From Holophagae bacterium (GTDB taxonomy: Bacteria; Acidobacteriota; Thermoanaerobaculia; Thermoanaerobaculales; Sulfomarinibacteraceae): DNA of 9,184 nucleotides. The notes under the pieces are model-generated. The model saw only the letters and a list, made by a program, of their open reading frames with translations. It was not told where the DNA came from and made no database searches. Location: NCBI GenBank assembly GCA_030609785.1, contig JAUWTC010000064.1, positions 1 to 9,184 on the forward strand. The letters are read 5' to 3'. Both the position numbers and the translations under genes were made by a program. Within the stretch, counting starts at the first letter, position 1; every line of letters starts with the position of its first letter. Positions 1-6,382 of the stretch are shown piece after piece.

Positions 1-51
1 CTCGACAGCCGGTCCTTCGGCCATTAAGGTGGGTTGGTGAAGGGAGAATCC

Positions 52-1086
52 ATGAGCCCGTCAGAGAGGATCGAAAGATCAGCCCTTGTTACGGGGGCCG
101 CCGGATTCATCGGCTTCCACCTGTCCCGGCGTTTGCTGGAAATGGGTTGGGATGTCGTCGGCATCGACAATCTCAACGACTACTATGATCCGTCGCTCAA
201 ACGCGCCAGGCTTGAAATCCTCGAGAACTACGAGCGGTTCGCCTTCAATCGACTCGATCTGGCCGATCGTGAGGGGATGGAAGGCCTGTTCGATGCCAAC
301 GCCTTTGCTGTCGTTGTCAATCTCGCCGCCCAGGCCGGTGTGCGCTATTCGATCGAAAACCCACGGGCCTACATCGATGCCAACATCGTTGGTTTTCTCA
401 ACATTCTCGAGGGTTGCAGGCATAGCGAGAGCGTGCGTCATCTGGTCTACGCCTCCTCCAGTTCGGTCTATGGCGCCAACACCTCGTATCCCTTTGGGGT
501 CCAGGACAACGTTGACCATCCGGTATCCCTGTACGCCGCCACCAAAAAGAGCAACGAGTTGATGGCCCACACCTACTCCCACCTCTACGCCCTGCCGACG
601 ACCGGTCTTCGCTTTTTTACGGTCTACGGGCCCTGGGGCAGGCCGGACATGGCGCTTTTCAAGTTCACCCGAGCGATCCGTGCCGGGGAGCCGATCGATG
701 TCTACGGCCAGGGTGACATGAGGCGAGACTTCACCTATATCGATGACATCGTCGAGGGTGTCGTCCGCGTGATGACGACCGTGGCCCAGCCAGATCCCCT
801 GTGGACAGGCGATGCTCCCGATCCGTCCTCCAGCGCCGCACCATGGCGGGTCTTCAATATTGGGAACAATGATCCCGTGGAACTCCTGCGGTTCATCGAG
901 GTCATCGAGAGGGCCGTTGGGAAGAAAGCCGTCAAGAACCTCCTGCCGATGCAACCGGGCGATGTGCCGGCGACGGCTGCCGATGTGCGGGCTCTTTCGG
1001 AGGCCGTCGGCTTTGAACCGTCGATTGCAATCGAAGAGGGCGTCAGGCGGTTTGTAGATTGGTATTTGGAGTACTACATCGAGTAG
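52..1086 (+). CDS. NAD-dependent epimerase, UDP-glucuronate 4-epimerase type
   Basis: Extended short-chain dehydrogenase (SDR) of 344 residues, close to the usual length for UDP-glucuronate 4-epimerases. These cytoplasmic enzymes interconvert UDP-GlcA and UDP-GalA for LPS, capsule or exopolysaccharide. Seen: Rossmann motif GAAGFIG at residues 15-21; the stretch [16 protein letters not shown] from residue 39, a hallmark of the UDP-GlcA epimerase subgroup; SSSSVYG at 135-141; catalytic YAATK with Tyr161 and Lys165; and [14 protein letters not shown] followed by [11 protein letters not shown] in the substrate half. The ATG at 52 is chosen because AGGGAG at 41-46 lies 5 nt upstream; an in-frame TTG at 34 has no comparable site. 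An inverted repeat begins 2 nt after the stop codon. Other genes of the glycan pathway may lie upstream, outside the window. The subgroup call is strong; the exact substrate (UDP-GlcA versus a related sugar) is inferred. Confidence 0.93.
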   Translation: MSPSERIERSALVTGAAGFIGFHLSRRLLEMGWDVVGIDNLNDYYDPSLKRARLEILENYERFAFNRLDLADREGMEGLFDANAFAVVVNLAAQAGVRYSIENPRAYIDANIVGFLNILEGCRHSESVRHLVYASSSSVYGANTSYPFGVQDNVDHPVSLYAATKKSNELMAHTYSHLYALPTTGLRFFTVYGPWGRPDMALFKFTRAIRAGEPIDVYGQGDMRRDFTYIDDIVEGVVRVMTTVAQPDPLWTGDAPDPSSSAAPWRVFNIGNNDPVELLRFIEVIERAVGKKAVKNLLPMQPGDVPATAADVRALSEAVGFEPSIAIEEGVRRFVDWYLEYYIE

Positions 1087-1087
1087 C

Positions 1088-1153
1088 TTGAAGTGCAAAG
1101 TCCAGTGAGGTTATCAGTGGGGATGCGAGGGCGTCGGGGACTTTGCCCTTCAA
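1088..1153. repeat. Long-armed inverted repeat just after the epimerase stop
   Basis: The left arm TTGAAGTGCAAAGTCC (1088-1103) matches the reverse complement of the right arm at 1138-1153 in 15 of 16 positions, with a 34-nt loop. It starts 2 nt after the epimerase TAG. No T-tract follows, so it is not a textbook Rho-independent terminator, but it could stabilise the transcript end or be a relic of an intergenic repeat element. Confidence 0.6.
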
Positions 1154-1165
1154 CCTCCTCGAGTT

Positions 1166-1182
1166 GATGTGCTGCGCACATC
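1166..1182. other. Small perfect hairpin
   Basis: GATGTGC (1166-1172) and GCACATC (1176-1182) form a perfect 7-bp stem around a TGC loop in the gap after the epimerase. No T-run follows directly. A run of seven A lies at about 1215-1221, downstream on the plus strand. Function unknown; it may contribute to transcription termination between the convergent epimerase and small hypothetical gene. Confidence 0.4.
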
Positions 1183-1245
1183 GTAAGGGTGGATGGGTGA
1201 GGAACGCTTCTTCTTAAAAAAATCAGTGTGCGCGAAGCGCAAAAT

Positions 1246-1321
1246 AGGATCCTGAAGGGGAAAAGTCTCTGCCGTATCAAATTTCTCGACCATGCTGCCG
1301 GCCTTTACGCTTCAGGATCCT
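1246..1321. repeat. Perfect 12-bp inverted repeat next to small ORF stop
   Basis: AGGATCCTGAAG at 1246-1257 is repeated as its exact reverse complement CTTCAGGATCCT at 1310-1321, with a 52-nt interior. The right arm ends directly against the stop codon of the minus-strand hypothetical ORF at 1322. With the dyad at 1088-1153 it fills the gap between two convergent genes. It could be a structured transcript end or the ends of a tiny non-coding element; no target-site duplication was established. Confidence 0.55.
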
Positions 1322-1690
1322 CTAGCGCCGCGTCCGTGAAACGCAGGCCCTGACGGCGGACAACATTCGTTTGCGCTGGGCGTCTGAAGAGGGGACTCGG
1401 TGTTCCTTGCGGGGTATCTCTCCCCGTTCCTGCAGGGCTTCGAGGTGAATGCTGTACAACTGGTTCAACATGTCAGGAGCCTGGTTGGAATCCCAGATAT
1501 ACAAGGCCGAAGTGTTGTCAGGAGGACGCCGGTTGGTGTTGAAGTCTCTGAGTGAACGATCCATACGTTCGTGGAGGAGATCGCTCAGTGAGCGCTCCAT
1601 TCCCTCGACCAGTTTCTGTCGCCGTGATCTAATGCCGGTTCCAGCCATGAGAATAGGGTGACACAGGTCACGTTGATGTAATGTGTCCAT
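1322..1690 (-). CDS. Possible small hypothetical protein
   Basis: An open frame of about 122 residues from the ATG at 1690. A GTG two codons earlier (1696) and an ATG at 1647 are alternatives; none has a clear ribosome binding site, so the start is unsettled. The product is basic and polar, with no signal peptide or membrane segment. It contains a near-repeat, ERSLSD ... DRSLRD, encoded by two similar DNA blocks around 1550-1600. Codon choice looks plausible for a gene (mixed GC-ending codons, few rare ones), and no better frame covers the region. I do not recognise a family. The gene is convergent with the epimerase and divergent from hutI. It could instead be a spurious ORF in a gap rich in repeats. 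Confidence 0.42.
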   Translation of the reverse strand: MDTLHQRDLCHPILMAGTGIRSRRQKLVEGMERSLSDLLHERMDRSLRDFNTNRRPPDNTSALYIWDSNQAPDMLNQLYSIHLEALQERGEIPRKEHRVPSSDAQRKRMLSAVRACVSRTRR

Positions 1691-1706
1691 GGTCACAATT
1701 GGCTGG

Positions 1707-1746
1707 GCTGGGAAGCTGGGAAGCTGGGATGCCGGGACGCGAGAAC
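1707..1746. repeat. Octamer tandem repeat, left copy, upstream of hutI
   Basis: Five consecutive 8-nt units decay from GCTGGGAA (1707-1714) and GCTGGGAA (1715-1722) to GCTGGGAT, GCCGGGAC and GCGAGAAC, preceded by a partial GCTGG at 1702. The same octamer family, in the same orientation, appears at the 3' end of hutI (2989-3044). It lies in the hutI leader, 30 nt before the chosen start codon. Confidence 0.8.
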
Positions 1747-1776
1747 GGTGGTGAGAATGCAGGCCAAGGTGAGGTT

Positions 1777-3033
1777 ATGACGGGCGGGCTGTGGGACACG
1801 CTGTGGGTTGACGTCAATTTGGCGACGATGGTCGATGGGGGAGCGCCATATGGTGCTGTTCGGGACGGCGCGGTCGGCATTTCGGCCGGACGCCTGGCCT
1901 TCGTCGGGCCTCGAACCTCCCTGCCGGGTGTGCCGAAAGACCTGGCACGGGATGTTCGCTTCGGTCAGGGGCGGTGGATTTCACCGGGCCTGGTCGACTG
2001 CCACACTCATCTGGTCTACGGAGGGAACCGGGCTCACGAGTTCGAGCAGAGATTGGCCGGTGCCTCGTACGAGGAGATCGCCAGGGCCGGTGGCGGCATT
2101 CTCTCGACGGTTACGGCAACCCGAGAGGCCACGGAGGCGCAGTTGCTGGCCTCGGCCCTGACCCGATTGGACCGTATTCTGGGAGAGGGTGTGACGACGA
2201 TCGAGATCAAATCCGGCTATGGACTGGATCTGCCCACGGAACTGAAGATGCTCCGGGTTGCTCGTCAGCTGGCGAAGGAGCGCCCGGTTTCGGTGCGTAC
2301 GACGCTGCTCGGCGCCCACGCCCTGCCTCCGGAGTTTGCCGGGCGCCCTGACGACTACATCGATTTGGTATGCCGGGATCTGATTCCGGCTGCGGCGGGA
2401 GAGGGGTTGGCCGACGCAGTCGATGCCTTTTGTGAAACCATCGGGTTCACGCCAGAGCAGACGGCACGGGTATTCGACGCTGCGGCGGCGCATGAACTAC
2501 CGGTGAAATTGCACGCGGAACAGCTGTCCGATCAGGGGGGGGCGCAGCTCGCGGCTCGGTATGGCGCCTTGTCGGCAGACCATCTGGAGTATGTCTCTCC
2601 CGAGGGTGTCGAGGCCATGGCTCGATCGGGTACGGTGGCGGTCCTGCTGCCGGGGGCCTTCTACGTTCTGAAGGAGACACGGAAACCGCCGATTGAGACT
2701 TTGAGGCGCTATGGGGTGCCGATGGCAGTGTCGACAGATTGCAACCCCGGGTCATCGCCCGTCACCTCACCGCTGCTGATGGTCAACATGGCCTGCGTGT
2801 TGTTCGGTATGACGGTCGAAGAGGCCCTGGCCGGCGTGACTCGAAATGCGGCCCGGGCCCTGGGTCTGTCCCGATCACGAGGCACGCTCGAGGTCGACAA
2901 GGTGGCGGATCTCGCGGTCTGGAATATCGAAAGCCCCGCGGATCTGGCATATGCGGTGGGCGCAAATCCGCTTCATGAGGTCGTGTACGCTGGGAAGCTG
3001 GAAAGCTGGAAAGCTAGAAAGCTGGGACGCTAG
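1777..3033 (+). CDS. hutI: Imidazolonepropionase (histidine degradation)
   Basis: Cytoplasmic metal-dependent amidohydrolase that opens 4-imidazolone-5-propionate to N-formimino-L-glutamate, the third step of histidine catabolism. Seen, in 418-residue numbering: metal-site HTH (His76, His78) in [21 protein letters not shown] at 144-150; LGAHALP at 178-184; metal ligand His246 in KLHAEQ; ADHLEY with His269; and [10 protein letters not shown] with metal ligand Asp321. Length fits the family. The ATG at 1777 is chosen because AAGGTGAGG at 1766-1774 precedes it and because the frame upstream is only repeat sequence; an in-frame ATG at 1681 is therefore rejected. The last 14 residues ([14 protein letters not shown]) and the stop codon are written in an octamer tandem repeat, so the native C-terminus appears replaced or extended. 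A run of eight G occurs at 2535-2542 without breaking the frame. No hutH, hutU or hutG lies in the window, so the gene is isolated from its pathway here. Confidence 0.95.
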   Translation: MTGGLWDTLWVDVNLATMVDGGAPYGAVRDGAVGISAGRLAFVGPRTSLPGVPKDLARDVRFGQGRWISPGLVDCHTHLVYGGNRAHEFEQRLAGASYEEIARAGGGILSTVTATREATEAQLLASALTRLDRILGEGVTTIEIKSGYGLDLPTELKMLRVARQLAKERPVSVRTTLLGAHALPPEFAGRPDDYIDLVCRDLIPAAAGEGLADAVDAFCETIGFTPEQTARVFDAAAAHELPVKLHAEQLSDQGGAQLAARYGALSADHLEYVSPEGVEAMARSGTVAVLLPGAFYVLKETRKPPIETLRRYGVPMAVSTDCNPGSSPVTSPLLMVNMACVLFGMTVEEALAGVTRNAARALGLSRSRGTLEVDKVADLAVWNIESPADLAYAVGANPLHEVVYAGKLESWKARKLGR

Positions 3034-3044
3034 GACGCTCGGAT
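2989..3044. repeat. Octamer tandem repeat, right copy, overlapping hutI 3' end
   Basis: Seven consecutive 8-nt units: GCTGGGAA, GCTGGAAA twice, GCTAGAAA, GCTGGGAC, GCTAGGAC and GCTCGGAT. The hutI stop codon TAG (3031-3033) falls inside the sixth unit, so five units and the start of the sixth are translated. It has the same unit and orientation as the copy at 1707-1746, about 1.28 kb upstream. Confidence 0.85.
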
Positions 3045-3088
3045 GATGGCCGAACGTCAGAAGATATTCGCGAACCCATCGTCTAGTG

Positions 3089-3180
3089 TTGAACCGCAAA
3101 GACCGCAAAGATCGCGAAGGTTTTTTAATTCAACCCCCTCTTTGCGTTTCCTTTGCGCTCTTCGCGTCTTGGCGGTTCAA
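3089..3180. repeat. Nonamer-based inverted repeat between convergent genes
   Basis: Starts with TTGAACCGC and ends with the mirrored GGCGGTTCAA. The left arm repeats a 9-nt unit, ACCGCAAAG, ACCGCAAAG, ATCGCGAAG. The right arm, read on the minus strand, gives related GCAAAG/GCGAAG units. The centre holds a T-run (3121-3126) and a C-run. It fills the gap between the convergent hutI and coiled-coil genes, and a relative occurs at 7435-7522. The shape suits a REP-like intergenic element or a two-way transcription end. Confidence 0.8.
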
Positions 3181-3228
3181 TCCTCTTCCTGTTCTGAATA
3201 TTGCGAGTGCCTCTGCTGATAACTCCCT

Positions 3229-3786
3229 TTACGGCCGCGGAAGGTCTCGGAACCAGCCTGGTTGAGCCCCGTCAAAACGTGCCTCGCGGATCATTCTCGA
3301 AAAACTGGCGAGGGCATGCCGCAGGTTCCTCTTCAATTGCGCTATCTGTTGTGCCTTGGCGTCCAGCCGGGGCCGAAGCCGAATACGTTGGATTTCTTTT
3401 CGAAGTGCAAAGATCTGGGCTTCCAGAGCCTGGTGTTCACTTTCAGCCTTCTCCAACTGTTGCTGGAGTTTATGGATGGCCGAGACCGATCGACGGTGTT
3501 CCGCCCGCCATTGTTTCTTGACTGAAGATGAAGATCCGGCATTCGATGTCGGTTTTTGGGAGTCCGATGCCGAGGGCCGGCGATCGGCAATGGCGGCTAT
3601 CCGGCCCTTCTTTGCCAGGCGGAGCACCATATTGTTGTCGATCAGCGTAGATCCGGCCGGAGCCCCGTTAATCGGGGCCAGGCGAGGGCAAGCTTGTGTC
3701 AGTTTTTTGGGATCTCCAGCGTTGGCGGTAGCACATACCGCCAAGCAGAGCGCCAAGTTCACGCATTGAGTAGGGAAATATCGCAT
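3229..3786 (-). CDS. Secreted coiled-coil protein, unknown function
   Basis: A 185-residue protein. The N-terminus (about residues 1-23) has a hydrophobic core, LALCLAVCATANA, ending in an A-N-A signal peptidase I type site before GDPKK; the residues before Cys18 do not make a lipobox, so export to the periplasm is more likely than lipidation. The middle (about 70-90) is Ser/Pro/Lys-rich linker. Residues 95-165 form a charged heptad-like coiled coil (HKLQQQLEKAESEHQALEAQ, then IRLRPRLDAKAQQIAQLKRN). The tail contains an aromatic GWFRDLP. The ATG at 3786 is chosen because GGAGG (plus-strand 3792-3796) lies 5 nt upstream; a TTG at 3798 is weaker. The gene is 264 nt downstream of the GAF/HD-GYP gene on the same strand, but a large inverted repeat separates them, so co-transcription is uncertain. 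I do not recognise a family; a cell-envelope or scaffolding role is only a guess. Confidence 0.8.
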   Translation of the reverse strand: MRYFPTQCVNLALCLAVCATANAGDPKKLTQACPRLAPINGAPAGSTLIDNNMVLRLAKKGRIAAIADRRPSASDSQKPTSNAGSSSSVKKQWRAEHRRSVSAIHKLQQQLEKAESEHQALEAQIFALRKEIQRIRLRPRLDAKAQQIAQLKRNLRHALASFSRMIREARFDGAQPGWFRDLPRP

Positions 3787-3859
3787 CTGCACCTCCAAAG
3801 TTCAGGTGCAGCGTGGCGGGTGATCAGTCTACCACTGCGATACAGAACGGCAAAGGCCT

Positions 3860-4051
3860 GAAACTGGAGACAAACCGGAAACTGGAGAGGAGCTCGAAAT
3901 TTTCGTTGAAAATAAAGGGGTTAGGGTATAGGATTTAGGGATTAGGGGAAGAATCGGTGCAGAAATTCCACTCGAATAGGATCAAGTGGTCCCTAATCCC
4001 TAATCCCTGAATTCACCCAGTTTCCAGTTTCGAGTTTCAAGTATCAAATCT
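3860..4051. repeat. Nested inverted repeats built of heptamer units
   Basis: Outer dyad: GGAAACTGG (3877-3885) pairs with CCAGTTTCC (4017-4025), and a second GAAACTGG at 3860-3867 pairs with CCAGTTTC at 4024-4031. Inner dyad: TTAGGGATTAGGG (3935-3947) pairs perfectly with CCCTAATCCCTAA (3991-4003) and extends further with a single bulge. Both arms have 7-nt periodicity. On the right, CCAGTTT, CCAGTTT, CGAGTTT, CAAGTAT, CAAATCT run from 4017 to 4051, touching the TGA stop of the HD-GYP gene. It fills the gap between two minus-strand genes and could end or process the upstream transcript. Confidence 0.8.
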
Positions 4052-6234
4052 CATCGCTCCGACACCATCGCGAGGAAGGCGTCGACGATCTCCGGATCGA
4101 AGAATATCCCCGAATGGTCCTTGATGTAATTGATAGTCCGCTCTTCCGGCCACCCCTGTCGATAGGGTCGATCCGTTCTCAAGGCGTCGTAGACATCGAC
4201 GACGGCAAAAATTCTTGCGGACTGAGGGATCTGACGTTCCTTGGTGCCCAGCGGATAACCCGAACCGTTCCAGCGCTCGTGATGGCCGTAGGGGATGGCC
4301 AGGGCCGTCCTCAGGTATTCGATCGGTGACAGCATATCCCAAGCCATCTGGGGATGGCGGCGCATGATCGTCCACTCGTCTTCGGTCAGGGGGCCCGGTT
4401 TGCGAAGGATGGCATCCGGAATCCCGATCTTGCCGATGTCATGGAGGAGGGCGCCTCGTCTGATCGGTTCCAACTGGTCTTCGGCGACATCCATTCGGCG
4501 CGCCAATTCGACGGTCAGGTCCGTCACCCGTTGCGTGTGACCCTCGGTCTCCTGATCCCTGAGGTCAAGGGCCCTGACCCACCCCTCGAGGGTAGCGGTA
4601 TAGCCGAGTTCCAGCTCCTTGCGGGCGGTCTCGGTGTTATAGATCAGCCGGGCGTTGGCGATTGCGACCGCCGCCTGTTCCGCAAAGAGGGAGACGATCT
4701 CGATGTCGTCGGGACCGAAGACGTAGGGTGATGGGTGCTCGACGTGGAAGGCCCCGAGAACCTGGTCCTTCCACAGGAGCGGTGCGGCGATCACCGACCC
4801 GACCCGAATATCGGCGTACATTGGCGAACTGCCCTCCCAGGTGGCGTAGTCATTGATCAGGATAGCTTTCCGGCTCGCGACTGCTCGGCCGCTGGCACCC
4901 TCTCCAAGTGGAAGAACTCGGTCGACAAACGGTTCCAGCATGCCCCGCGCAACGACCATCTGCAGCCCGTTTGGAACTGTCAGATACAGACCGCCGATTT
5001 CGGTTCCGACCAATTTCCCGGCGCGAACGACGATGGCTCTCAAGAGTCCCTTGATGTCGTGGTGGCCCGCGAGGTCCACGCTGGTTTCGTGCAGGGCCAG
5101 AAGAGCTTCGATTCGCCGGGCGTTGGCCTCGACCGTCGTTGTATGGGCGATGGCCAAGGCGATGTGACCGGTGATCATCCGGGCGCGGGTGAGATCGCAT
5201 TGGGCACAGGGCCGTTCTTCGTCGAAGGTGACAAAAGCCGCGCCCAGGGAATTGCCGTGGGCGACCAGTGGCATACCCATGATGAACGGGCCGGATGGAC
5301 CCGGGGCTGGGATCGGCACACACCCTGGGCCGCAGGGGACCGGTCGGTTGGCTGCCAAAACTGCGGCAACCCCCTCGGATTGCGGACAGGTTCGGGGGCT
5401 GTCGTCCGCCTCCTGAGCTGTGGAGGCGATCGAGGTAATCTCTTGGTGGTGAGTATTCCACAGCGCGAGATCACACCTGTCGGCGTTGAGTGCCCCTTGA
5501 AGTTGGAGAGCCAAGAGGGGCAAGGCGTCACCGATGGCAGTCGACTCCAACGCGACGCTCGTGATCTCGTTGAGGAGTACAACCTCTTCCAGGTGGTTCT
5601 TGCCCCGTTCGTCGGCCTCCAATTTTTCCAGCGCATAGGCGATGTTATCGGCGAGATCTGCCAGCAGTGCCTGTTCCTGTCGATCGAAGATGCCGGGGCC
5701 GGTGGCGTGGACGACGAAAACGCCGTAGCCCTTACCATTCCGTGCCAAAGGAATGGCCAGAGTGGTTCGATCGGGGTATTTCTGGCGGGTGGGGCAGTCG
5801 GGGCAGGGGTCTTCGTTCTTGCTGCCGTCGATCAGGAAAGGGGCGCCGTTCTTGACAGCCTCTACGGCACACAACGGTCCGCGGTCTGAGGAACCGTCCA
5901 GAGAAAGAGAGAAATTTTCCAGAAAAGTGCAGGGGGGTCCGGAGGCGGCGGCCAGAAAGACATCACCGGGAGTTTGCCGGTTGAGGCCGACCCATGCGTA
6001 GATGTAATCCCGGTGTTCGATCAAGATCTTGCACACGGCGTCCAACATCGTTATTCGGTCGTATTCCCGAAGGACCACCCGATTGACCTTGGCCAAGATC
6101 CTCAGGATCTCTCCGGCAGACCCGTCTGGAGAGTCGGCGGACACTGTACCGTCGGGAAACGGCGCCACATCGAATGCCGGGGCCGTGTCATCGACGTCGT
6201 GGGCCGGGAATTTGCCTTGACTCATTGCCGCCAT
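4051..6234 (-). CDS. Triple-GAF HD-GYP protein (c-di-GMP phosphodiesterase candidate)
   Basis: A 727-residue soluble protein (numbering from the ATG at 6234). Three GAF-type sensor domains at about 46-206, 216-366 and 376-531 are followed by a C-terminal HD-GYP domain at 546-727. Established for the family: HD-GYP proteins hydrolyse cyclic di-GMP (some also cGAMP) at a metal centre. Seen: GHTQRV near 565, LLHDIGKIGIPD with His598-Asp599, KPGPLTEDEW, and HHERWNGSGYP with GYP at 659-661. Asn656 replaces the commoner Asp of HHExxDGxGYP. GAF1 holds Cys102, Cys122, Cys144 and Cys147 (CPDC); GAF2 holds Cys254, Cys283, Cys301 and Cys305 (CGPGC), Cys343 and Cys346 (CAQC); GAF3 has none. No transmembrane segment is evident. 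The frame is open up to 6381, but the extra 49 residues are encoded by a hexamer repeat and by likely control DNA (a TATGAT box reads on the minus strand at 6294-6289), so a start at 6234, or the ATG at 6225, is preferred; neither has a strong ribosome binding site. Divergent from the MDR oxidoreductase. Confidence 0.93.
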   Translation of the reverse strand: MAAMSQGKFPAHDVDDTAPAFDVAPFPDGTVSADSPDGSAGEILRILAKVNRVVLREYDRITMLDAVCKILIEHRDYIYAWVGLNRQTPGDVFLAAASGPPCTFLENFSLSLDGSSDRGPLCAVEAVKNGAPFLIDGSKNEDPCPDCPTRQKYPDRTTLAIPLARNGKGYGVFVVHATGPGIFDRQEQALLADLADNIAYALEKLEADERGKNHLEEVVLLNEITSVALESTAIGDALPLLALQLQGALNADRCDLALWNTHHQEITSIASTAQEADDSPRTCPQSEGVAAVLAANRPVPCGPGCVPIPAPGPSGPFIMGMPLVAHGNSLGAAFVTFDEERPCAQCDLTRARMITGHIALAIAHTTTVEANARRIEALLALHETSVDLAGHHDIKGLLRAIVVRAGKLVGTEIGGLYLTVPNGLQMVVARGMLEPFVDRVLPLGEGASGRAVASRKAILINDYATWEGSSPMYADIRVGSVIAAPLLWKDQVLGAFHVEHPSPYVFGPDDIEIVSLFAEQAAVAIANARLIYNTETARKELELGYTATLEGWVRALDLRDQETEGHTQRVTDLTVELARRMDVAEDQLEPIRRGALLHDIGKIGIPDAILRKPGPLTEDEWTIMRRHPQMAWDMLSPIEYLRTALAIPYGHHERWNGSGYPLGTKERQIPQSARIFAVVDVYDALRTDRPYRQGWPEERTINYIKDHSGIFFDPEIVDAFLAMVSER

Positions 6235-6313
6235 TTCTCTCGAGAGGCCTGGAAGCCGCTCTTGCCAGATCAGGAATTGCCTCAACCCATCATAAACGAT
6301 CAGAGACTGAAAT

Positions 6314-6341
6314 CGGGCTCGGGCACGGGCTCGGGAACGGG
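6314..6341. repeat. Hexamer tandem repeat in divergent control region
   Basis: Units CGGGCT, CGGGCA, CGGGCT, CGGGAA and a partial CGGG run in tandem. They lie between the divergent HD-GYP and oxidoreductase genes. If translated on the minus strand in the HD-GYP frame they would give an Arg-Ala run (RSRARARARF), which argues that this part is not native coding sequence. Confidence 0.7.
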
Positions 6342-6382
6342 TTTGATTCAAGCGCGGTAGAATGCCGTTGTCGGGAGGCATT

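Noticed and set aside
79..1098. Long minus-strand frame (339 codons) opposite the epimerase
   Set aside because: It mirrors a strongly conserved SDR gene with all motifs intact; its translation has no recognisable domain and reflects GC-rich codon bias.
1681..1776. Upstream in-frame extension of hutI from the ATG at 1681
   Set aside because: The extra 32 codons read through the octamer repeat, and a good ribosome binding site precedes the ATG at 1777.
1940..1956. Sigma-54-like TGGCACGGGATGTTCGC
   Set aside because: It lies inside hutI codons and the second half does not match TTGC at the right spacing; likely chance.
3089..3180. CRISPR-like array from repeated GCAAAG units
   Set aside because: Units are 9 nt without unique spacers and are arranged as an inverted repeat; no cas genes are present.
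4735..5889. Long plus-strand frame (384 codons) opposite the HD-GYP gene
   Set aside because: It lies fully antisense to GAF1-GAF3, shows no domain and looks like a shadow of the real frame.
6343..6363. Promoter for the oxidoreductase using TTGATT (6343) and TAGAAT (6358)
   Set aside because: The spacer would be only 9 nt; no acceptable -35 box stands 16-18 nt before TAGAAT.
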